Shown here: positions 1 to 4,523 of the stretch, piece after piece
Numbering within the stretch: position 1 is the first letter of the stretch
How the letters are laid out: each line of letters begins with the position of its first letter
Assembly: GCA_934552695.1 (NCBI GenBank)
Contig: CAKTER010000081.1
Span: forward strand, 1 to 7,021
Length of the DNA: 7,021 nucleotides
DNA from: an uncultured Eubacteriales bacterium
Lineage (GTDB): Bacteria; Bacillota; Clostridia; Lachnospirales; Anaerotignaceae
Direction: 5' to 3'
Notes under the pieces: model-generated
What the model was told of the DNA's origin: nothing
Database searches by the model: none
What the model saw: the letters and a program-made list of their open reading frames with translations, nothing else
Program-made: the position numbers and the translations under genes

Positions 1-596
1 TCCATAAAGGCATAAATGTCTTCCAGGGTGCTCATGCCGCCGGCCGCCTTGATTTTCACATTGGGGCCCACGTGCTCCTTAAACAGCTTCACATCGTGAA
101 CGGTAGCGCCGTCGGTGCCGAAGCCGGTAGAGGTCTTAATGAAGTCAGCCTTGGCGTTGGTCACGCACTTGCACAGCTCAATCTTCTCCTCGTCGGTCAG
201 GTAGCAGGTTTCGATGATAACCTTCAAAATCTTGTCGCCGGCGGCTTCCCGCAGGGCCTTGATTTCATCCTCGATGGCCTTGAAGTTGTGCATTTTGGCG
301 TCGCCGATGTTGATAACCATATCCACTTCGTCGGCCCCATCCTCAATGGCCTTTTTGGTCTCGTACACCTTCACATCGGTGGTGTTATATCCCAGAGGGA
401 AGCCGATAACAGTGCAAATGGTCAGCTTGTCGCCGTACTTATCTTTGATGCGCTTGATAAAGCAGGGAGGGACACAAACAGAAGCGGTCTTGTACTCCAC
501 GGCTTCGTCGCACAGGGCCTGAATCTGCTCCCAGGTGGAGGTCGGCTTTAACAGCGTGTGGTCAACGTGCCCGTAAATCTTTTCCTTCTCGATCAT
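1..596 (-). CDS. deoC: Deoxyribose-phosphate aldolase, C-terminus cut by window edge
   Basis: DeoC is a cytoplasmic class I aldolase that splits 2-deoxyribose-5-phosphate into glyceraldehyde-3-phosphate and acetaldehyde, the last step of deoxynucleoside salvage. My minus-strand translation gives 198 residues starting MIEKEKIYGHVDHTLLKP, the usual DeoC N-terminus (DHTLLKP). The TIM-barrel active site is complete: EVDMVINIG carries the conserved Asp (about residue 92), FIKTSTGFGT carries the Schiff-base Lys (about 154), and KIKAAGG carries the second Lys (about 183). Family members are usually about 215-225 residues, so roughly 20 are missing beyond position 1. The start at 594-596 is supported by an AAAGGGG ribosome binding site about 8 nt upstream and agrees with the family N-terminus. 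The gene is divergent from a DeoR-family regulator, its probable controller (inference). The family call is close to certain. Confidence 0.96.
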   Translation of the reverse strand, partial: MIEKEKIYGHVDHTLLKPTSTWEQIQALCDEAVEYKTASVCVPPCFIKRIKDKYGDKLTICTVIGFPLGYNTTDVKVYETKKAIEDGADEVDMVINIGDAKMHNFKAIEDEIKALREAAGDKILKVIIETCYLTDEEKIELCKCVTNAKADFIKTSTGFGTDGATVHDVKLFKEHVGPNVKIKAAGGMSTLEDIYAFM

Positions 597-649
597 TTTA
601 AATAACCCCTTTCTTAAACATTGGCATTTTCTACACCAATTTTACTTAA

Positions 650-678
650 ATTATACCACCCCCCGGCCAAAGCTTCAA
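650..678 (-). promoter_or_regulatory. deoC promoter (sigma-A type, extended -10)
   Basis: On the minus strand TTGAAG (673-678) lies 17 bp from a perfect TATAAT (650-655), which is preceded by TGG (656-658) as an extended -10 element. Transcription would begin near 643, giving a leader of about 47 nt before the deoC start. The sequence match is strong; use in the cell is inferred. Confidence 0.75.
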
Positions 679-722
679 CGCACCTGATGGATTTTCAACT
701 TATTTGCCAAAACCGCTTTCGT

Positions 723-738
723 CAAAATGGCTATTTTG
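723..738. promoter_or_regulatory. Inverted repeat CAAAAT-N4-ATTTTG upstream of deoC
   Basis: Perfect 6-bp arms CAAAAT (723-728) and ATTTTG (733-738) are separated by GGCT. It sits about 45 bp upstream of the deoC -35 box and is not followed by a T-tract, so it is more like a protein-binding site than a terminator. In AT-rich DNA a dyad of this size can arise by chance. Confidence 0.25.
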
Positions 739-824
739 TATAGGAACCTTCACATTTTCCTTTTTTTTCGTTTTTTTAATAACATTTCACCAATCTCGGT
801 GTGATTCCCCTTGAGTTTGCGCCG

Positions 825-855
825 TTCATTTCGTTAAGTTTTTTTCGTTTTATTT
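825..855 (+). promoter_or_regulatory. Candidate DeoR-family operator (TTTCGT direct repeats)
   Basis: TTTCGTT occurs at 829-835 and again 14 bp later at 843-849. The second copy extends to TTTCGTTTTATTT (843-855), which fits the form TTTCRTTTYRTTT that I recall for E. coli AgaR, a DeoR-family repressor. Further TTTCGT copies lie at 717-722 and 766-771, all in the same orientation. The 825-855 block touches the proposed deoR -35 region, where a repressor would block its own gene. Binding is inferred, and T-rich composition makes chance matches easier. Confidence 0.4.
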
Positions 856-856
856 A

Positions 857-893
857 TTGCATTTTCACACTTTTTATCTCATAATGTTAATAT
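857..893 (+). promoter_or_regulatory. Probable promoter of the DeoR-family gene
   Basis: Two overlapping readings are possible: TTGCAT (857-862), 17 bp, CATAAT (880-885), or TTCACA (864-869), 18 bp, TAATAT (888-893). Either places the transcript start at about 892-901, just before the leader hairpin. The sequence alone does not decide between them. Confidence 0.5.
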
Positions 894-899
894 CAGTCT

Positions 900-917
900 G
901 CGGGAGAGTCTTCCCGC
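900..917 (+). promoter_or_regulatory. GC-rich leader hairpin just upstream of the deoR ribosome binding site
   Basis: GCGGGA (900-905) and TCCCGC (912-917) form a perfect 6-bp stem with a 6-nt loop. It lies at or next to the predicted transcript start and ends 3-5 nt before AAAGGAG. There is no T-tract, so it is not a terminator. It could be an mRNA-stabilising 5' stem or an operator dyad. Confidence 0.4.
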
Positions 918-936
918 CCAAAGGAGTTTTGCTTCG

Positions 937-1716
937 ATGAACAAAAAACAAGAACGTTGGAACGTAATCCTTTCCCTGCTTAGCACCCGGGCCGGGATGG
1001 CCGTCAGCGATTTGGCTTCCAAAACGGCGGTCTCCGAAATGACCATCCGCCGGGATTTAGCCGAAATGCAGGAAAAGGGATACATCACGCTGGTCAGCGG
1101 CGTGGCCATTTTAAACAAGAATCAGGACGGCTCCACCATTGCCAAGGACTACTCCCTTACCGACGAGCGGCTTTCCATGATGGACGCCAAGCGGCGCATC
1201 GGCGCTCTGGCCTGCTCCCTGCTGGAGCCCAACGACACCGTGGCGCTGGACACCGGCACCACCAGCGAGGCCCTCATCGAGCACTTGCCGAAAGATATTC
1301 CCCTCACAATTTTGTGTTATAATCTCAACACTCTGCTGGCCTGCCAGGCCCGGGATTTTTCCAACCTCATCTTTGCCGGGGGCTTCTACCACAAAAACAC
1401 CCAGATGTTTGAAAGCCCCGAGGCCGTTTCCATGGTCTCCCGCATTTGCATCGACAAATACTTCTGCTCTGCGGCCGGGATTAACAAAAAAGGAAGCGTT
1501 ACCTGTATTGAGCAATACGAGTTACCCATGAAGGAGGCGGCCCTCAAATCCTCCATGTCGAAAATCCTGGTGGTGGACTCCACCAAGTTCGGGAAAATCC
1601 GTTCCTGTCTATTTGCCGACATTGCCAACTTTGATATGGTCATTACCGACAAGGGCATTAGCGCCGAATGGCTGGCGTTTTTGGACGATCACAATATCAA
1701 ATACATGCTTGCCTAA
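937..1716 (+). CDS. DeoR/GlpR-family transcriptional regulator
   Basis: A 259-residue cytoplasmic DNA-binding repressor of full family length. The N-terminal helix-turn-helix spans about residues 5-55, and VSEMTIRRDLAEMQEKGYI (32-50) is the classic DeoR-family recognition-helix signature. The C-terminal sensor domain (about 75-235) has LDTGTT (104-109), the phosphosugar-binding loop of this family, then an AGG segment, SAAGIN, and VVDSTKFG near the end. Members typically bind sugar phosphates and are released from DNA by them. An AAAGGAG site about 10 nt upstream supports the ATG at 937. The gene is divergent from deoC, so deoxyribose-5-phosphate is a reasonable effector and deoC a likely target (inference). 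E. coli DeoR belongs to this family, but so do regulators of many other sugars, so I give no gene symbol. Confidence 0.9.
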   Translation: MNKKQERWNVILSLLSTRAGMAVSDLASKTAVSEMTIRRDLAEMQEKGYITLVSGVAILNKNQDGSTIAKDYSLTDERLSMMDAKRRIGALACSLLEPNDTVALDTGTTSEALIEHLPKDIPLTILCYNLNTLLACQARDFSNLIFAGGFYHKNTQMFESPEAVSMVSRICIDKYFCSAAGINKKGSVTCIEQYELPMKEAALKSSMSKILVVDSTKFGKIRSCLFADIANFDMVITDKGISAEWLAFLDDHNIKYMLA

Positions 1717-1747
1717 GCCGCTTTAAAGGCGTTTTGGGATACAAAAA

Positions 1748-1766
1748 GGCCCGCTTTGAGCGGGCC
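1748..1766. terminator. Bidirectional rho-independent terminator between convergent genes
   Basis: GGCCCGCT (1748-1755) and AGCGGGCC (1759-1766) form a perfect 8-bp GC-rich stem with a 3-nt loop. On the plus strand CTTCGTTTT follows. On the minus strand the stem is followed directly by TTTTTGT. It therefore serves the upstream plus-strand regulator and the minus-strand ECF S gene ending at 1794; the minus-strand tail is the better one. Confidence 0.8.
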
Positions 1767-1793
1767 CTTCGTTTTGCACACTTTTTGTCCATC

Positions 1794-2315
1794 TTAATGG
1801 GATTCGGTCAACCGGTACACCTTGGCCTGATGCAAGCACACGCCCAGCGCCAGATAGATAATAAACCCACCGGCTGCCTGTACCAGGTTGGCCGGAACAC
1901 TGCCCAGCGACACGGCAAAGCTGGTATTCAGCACTGCCCCGCCGAAGAAATAGCCCACGACCATCCACAGGGCCGCCACCAGAGGGCCTACCATATTCCG
2001 CACCGTAAAAAACTTATGAGTGCGGCCATAATCGGCCAGCCGCCCGGCCAAATACCCCTCCAACGCTTTAATCAGCAGGGTAAACAGGGCCCAGTGGGCA
2101 TAGCCCGACAAAATATCCGCCAAGGCGCTGCCGATACCACCGGCAATGGCGCCCTCCTTTTTGCCAAAGAACACAGCGGCCACAAAAATCATGCTGTCAC
2201 CGGGGTGAATGTACCCGCCGGTACCCCCAATGGGGATTTGCAGCACCATCGTTGCCACACACACCAGCGCAATCAGCAGTCCGTTTAAACAAAGCTTTTT
2301 CGTCGATTCCCCCAT
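1794..2315 (-). CDS. ECF transporter S component (substrate-binding membrane subunit)
   Basis: A 173-residue, highly hydrophobic protein with about five to six membrane segments, the usual size of an ECF S component. S components bind a vitamin or related micronutrient in the membrane and dock on a shared energising module (two ATPases plus the T protein). Family-like motifs are GYIHPGDS (about 34-41), AAVFFGKKEGAIAGG (46-60), GSALADILSGY (62-72) and TLLIKALEGYLAG. These resemble the riboflavin-type S-component group (ECF-ribofla_trS), but the substrate cannot be read from sequence. I chose the start at 2313-2315 because AAGGAGGAG lies 6 nt upstream; an in-frame ATG 26 codons earlier would add a polar, non-membrane extension and has no such site. 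No ATPase or T-protein gene is in the window, consistent with a shared (group II) module encoded elsewhere. No vitamin riboswitch was recognised upstream. Confidence 0.85.
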   Translation of the reverse strand: MGESTKKLCLNGLLIALVCVATMVLQIPIGGTGGYIHPGDSMIFVAAVFFGKKEGAIAGGIGSALADILSGYAHWALFTLLIKALEGYLAGRLADYGRTHKFFTVRNMVGPLVAALWMVVGYFFGGAVLNTSFAVSLGSVPANLVQAAGGFIIYLALGVCLHQAKVYRLTESH

Positions 2316-2393
2316 ATCCGTCTCCTCCTTGCTCAAATTCCTTTTTCCTATCGGTTGAATGGGTTTTTGTTGGATTGGTAGTGAGAATATCAC

Positions 2394-2421
2394 AAAACCC
2401 CGGAGCCGGCCAGCCCCGGGG
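2394..2421 (-). terminator. Rho-independent terminator of the LysR-family gene
   Basis: On the minus strand CCCCGG (2416-2421) pairs with CCGGGG (2398-2403). The stem extends by two further pairs past one mismatch, and TTTTG follows. It lies between the LysR gene and the ECF S gene, so the two are probably separate transcripts. The T-tract is short. Confidence 0.55.
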
Positions 2422-2422
2422 C

Positions 2423-2442
2423 AAATTGTATGGGTACAATTT
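2423..2442. repeat. Perfect 8-bp inverted repeat AAATTGTA-N4-TACAATTT
   Basis: Arms AAATTGTA (2423-2430) and TACAATTT (2435-2442) flank TGGG. The repeat begins on the last base of the LysR gene's stop codon and lies directly next to the GC-rich hairpin at 2398-2421. It could be the first of two tandem terminator hairpins or an operator for the downstream ECF S gene. AT-rich arms and symmetrical form suit protein binding; the sequence does not settle it. Confidence 0.45.
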
Positions 2443-3302
2443 TATGCAAACTGTTCGGCAATGCAATCAATAAACTGCCGGGCCGCCAGAGAAAGGGCCG
2501 CCTTGTTTTTATAAACCAGCGCAATGGTGCGCTCCACCCGGGGGGTCAGCGGGCGCATTTCCAGCCGCTCCGGCCGGTTTTGCAGCACCAGGCTGTACAA
2601 AACCGAGACCCCCAGCCCCTGCTCCACCATCCTCATAATGGTATCGTCGTCATCCACCGTGTACTGAACGTCGGGGGAGTGCCCGCTTTCCCGAAAGGCG
2701 TTCAGGGGCACGCTCAGCTCTCCCTCATGGAGCAAAATGTAAGGCTCCCGGGCCAGCTCTGCCAGCGGGATACGCTCCAGCCGGGCCAGAGGATGCCCCG
2801 GGGGCAACACCGCCAGCATCTCGTCCCGGGCCAGGGGCAGGCAGGTCAGGCTCCCGGCGGCATCGGGGTTTGTAAACCCAAAATCCACTGTCCCCTCCCG
2901 CACCCATTTCCCAATGTGGGTATACTCCCCCTGAAACAGCTGGAACTGGATGCCGGGATGGGTCTCCTTAAAGGCGCCCATCAGCCGGGGCAACCAGTTG
3001 CGGCTCACGCTGGCAAAGGTGCCGATGCGGATGACCCCACCCAAAAGCCCCTGCATTTCTCCATATTTATTATTTAGCTCCCGGTGGGCATTGCAAATGG
3101 CCCGGATGTAGGGCAAATACTCCACCCCGTCCGCCGTGAGGGACACCCCGGCCCGGGAACGCAGCAGCAACGTCGTTCCCAGCTCCTCCTCTAGCGTATG
3201 TACCATCTGGCTTACCGCCGACTGGGTATAGTTCAGGGTTTGGGCCGCCGCCGTAAAGCTGCCGCTATCCACCACCTGCATAAACACTTCGTAGCGGGTC
3301 AT
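2442..3302 (-). CDS. LysR-family transcriptional regulator
   Basis: A 286-residue regulator, close to the family's usual 290-310. The N-terminal winged helix-turn-helix covers about residues 1-60, with GSFTAAAQTLNYTQSAVSQM (14-33) as the conserved LysR DNA-binding segment followed by LEEELGTTLLLR. The effector-binding domain starts near residue 89 (GGVIRIGTF) and runs to the C-terminus, including the typical MVEQGLGVSVL stretch. The start at 3300-3302 has GGAAGGAG upstream. LysR proteins usually control a divergent neighbour, bind near their own promoter, and act as activators when a small ligand binds. Here the divergent neighbour is azlC-azlD-MATE, so an amino acid or other exported compound is the likely signal (inference). 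The ECF S gene just downstream could also be a target, but a terminator-like hairpin separates the two. Confidence 0.93.
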   Translation of the reverse strand: MTRYEVFMQVVDSGSFTAAAQTLNYTQSAVSQMVHTLEEELGTTLLLRSRAGVSLTADGVEYLPYIRAICNAHRELNNKYGEMQGLLGGVIRIGTFASVSRNWLPRLMGAFKETHPGIQFQLFQGEYTHIGKWVREGTVDFGFTNPDAAGSLTCLPLARDEMLAVLPPGHPLARLERIPLAELAREPYILLHEGELSVPLNAFRESGHSPDVQYTVDDDDTIMRMVEQGLGVSVLYSLVLQNRPERLEMRPLTPRVERTIALVYKNKAALSLAARQFIDCIAEQFA

Positions 3303-3340
3303 GGTTCTCTGCTCCTTCCATAAGCTTTTCTAATGCTTTA

Positions 3341-3369
3341 ATTATAAAGATTCGTTAGACTGTTTGCAA
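3341..3369 (-). promoter_or_regulatory. Promoter of the LysR-family gene
   Basis: On the minus strand TTGCAA (3364-3369) lies exactly 17 bp from a perfect TATAAT (3341-3346). Transcription would start near 3334, about 30 nt before the gene. It overlaps the oppositely directed azlC promoter. Confidence 0.65.
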
Positions 3370-3371
3370 CA
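3354..3371. promoter_or_regulatory. Candidate LysR-type binding box (T-N11-A)
   Basis: GTT (3354-3356), 11 bases, AAC (3368-3370) fits the T-N11-A form of LysR-family sites, and the short dyad TGTT-TGC-AACA (3361-3371) lies inside it. The position between and over both divergent promoters suits autorepression plus control of azlC. The arms are short, so this is a weak match supported mainly by location. Confidence 0.3.
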
Positions 3372-3384
3372 AAAATTATACAAT
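3356..3384 (+). promoter_or_regulatory. Probable promoter of the azlC-azlD-MATE operon
   Basis: TAGACT (3356-3361) lies 17 bp from TACAAT (3379-3384), and transcription would start near 3391, about 42 nt before azlC. The -10 is good and the -35 poor, as expected for a promoter that needs an activator. Confidence 0.5.
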
Positions 3385-3432
3385 AGCCTGCGGACATCGT
3401 TTAACGCTTTGAAATTTAAAGGAGTTTTTGCC

Positions 3433-4197
3433 ATGGGCAACGAAAATAGCGTTTGGTTTAAAAAAGGATTCCGGGACGGGCTGCCGGTATGCTGGGGATA
3501 TTTGGCGGTATCGTTCACTCTGGGGATTGCCGCCCGCAATGCCGGGCTCAGCGCCACCCAGGCTGCCGTGACTAGCGCCTTGGTCAACGCCTCGGCCGGG
3601 GAATATGCCGCTTTTACGACCATCGCCGCCGGCGCCAGCTATGTGGAGCTGGCCATAATGATTTTGGTAGCCAACGCCCGTTACATTTTAATGTCCTGCG
3701 CCCTTAGCCAAAAAATGAATCCCAAGGGGCCCTTTTGGCAACGGCTGTATGTGGGCTTTTACATTACCGATGAGATTTTTGCTTTGGAATCCCAGGTTCC
3801 CGGGTATTTAAACGTATCCTACACATTGGGGCTCATGGCCACGGCCCTGCCGGGCTGGACCTTCGGCACCTATTTCGGGGTACTGCTGGGCAACGCCCTC
3901 CCCGCCAATTTGGTACGGGCCCTCAGCGTGGGGCTTTACGGGATGTTTTTGGCCATCATCGTCCCCCCCGCCCGCAAAAGCAAGGTCATTGCCGGGCTGG
4001 TGGCCCTGTCCATGGCTGCCAGCTTCCTGTTCTCCCGGCTGCCGGTGGTGTCCGGCCTGTCGGAGGGCACCCGCATCATTATTTTAACCGTCGTCCTGTC
4101 GGGGTTGGCCGCCGCCCTCTTTCCGGTTAGTGAAGAGCAGGTGGAAGAAACGCTGGAGGAAACCGAAGAGGCTGTAAAAAAGGAGGTGGGAGCATGA
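3433..4197 (+). CDS. azlC: AzlC-family branched-chain amino acid exporter, large subunit
   Basis: A 254-residue polytopic membrane protein. AzlC works with the small AzlD protein to export branched-chain amino acids or analogues; the E. coli pair YgaZ/YgaH exports valine. Family marks are FRDGLPVCWGYLAVSFTLG near the N-terminus, SAGEYAA (54-60), the NARY segment at 81-84 (NARH in many homologues) and FYITDEIFAL (109-118). The start at 3433 has AAAGGAG about 8 nt upstream; an earlier in-frame ATG at 3364 would lie within the promoter and add 23 non-family residues. An unusual feature is a charged, Glu-rich C-terminal tail (about 233-254, nine Glu in 22 residues), predicted to be cytoplasmic and helical. 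The stop overlaps the azlD start (ATGA), indicating coupled translation. The precise substrate is not shown by the sequence. Confidence 0.92.
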   Translation: MGNENSVWFKKGFRDGLPVCWGYLAVSFTLGIAARNAGLSATQAAVTSALVNASAGEYAAFTTIAAGASYVELAIMILVANARYILMSCALSQKMNPKGPFWQRLYVGFYITDEIFALESQVPGYLNVSYTLGLMATALPGWTFGTYFGVLLGNALPANLVRALSVGLYGMFLAIIVPPARKSKVIAGLVALSMAASFLFSRLPVVSGLSEGTRIIILTVVLSGLAAALFPVSEEQVEETLEETEEAVKKEVGA

Positions 4198-4502
4198 ACC
4201 GCAATCCCTGGGCCTACATCGCCGTGGTAGCGCTGGTATCCTTTCTCATCCGTGTCCTCCCCCTTACCCTCATCCGGAAAGAAATCAAAAATCGGTTCAT
4301 CCGCTCGTTTTTGTACTACGTCCCCTATGTGACCCTGGCGGTCATGACCTTCCCCGCTATGGTGCAGGCCACCGGCAGCCTGTGGTCGGGGGCCGCCGCC
4401 CTCCTTGCCGGCATTGTGCTGGCCTGGTGTGGGGCCGGGCTGTTCCCCGTGGCTGTGCTCTGCTGCGCCGTGGTGTTTGTCATCGAGCTGTTCATTCTAT
4501 AA
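4194..4502 (+). CDS. azlD: AzlD-family small subunit of the amino acid exporter
   Basis: A 102-residue protein with about four hydrophobic segments, the normal size for AzlD. It carries the family-like stretch VSFLIRVLPLTLI (15-27) followed by a basic loop and YVPYVTLAVMTFPAM. It is the partner of AzlC in amino acid efflux. Its ATG overlaps the azlC TGA by the 4-base ATGA arrangement, and a strong AGGAGGTG site lies inside the end of azlC, so the two subunits are probably made in fixed ratio. The next gene begins 21 nt after its stop. Confidence 0.9.
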   Translation: MNRNPWAYIAVVALVSFLIRVLPLTLIRKEIKNRFIRSFLYYVPYVTLAVMTFPAMVQATGSLWSGAAALLAGIVLAWCGAGLFPVAVLCCAVVFVIELFIL

Positions 4503-4523
4503 TCCCCTTTCCAAGGAGCTATC

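Noticed and set aside
72..551. A 159-codon plus-strand open frame across deoC
   Set aside because: It is the antisense shadow of deoC, whose active-site motifs are intact on the minus strand.
1668..2288. A 206-codon plus-strand open frame spanning the end of the DeoR-family gene, the terminator and the ECF S gene
   Set aside because: It runs through a clear terminator hairpin and antisense to a recognisable membrane protein, and the peptide resembles no family.
2316..2441. Possible vitamin riboswitch upstream of the ECF S gene
   Set aside because: The roughly 125 nt available holds the end of the preceding transcript and its terminator. I found none of the conserved blocks I know for TPP, FMN, cobalamin or folate riboswitches.
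2430..3077. A 215-codon plus-strand open frame opposite the LysR gene
   Set aside because: Its Pro, His and Gln-rich peptide has no domain, and the opposite strand encodes a full LysR-family protein.
3364..3432. Upstream ATG adding 23 residues to AzlC
   Set aside because: It lies within the promoter region, has no ribosome binding site, and the added residues are not like the family. The ATG at 3433 follows AAAGGAG.
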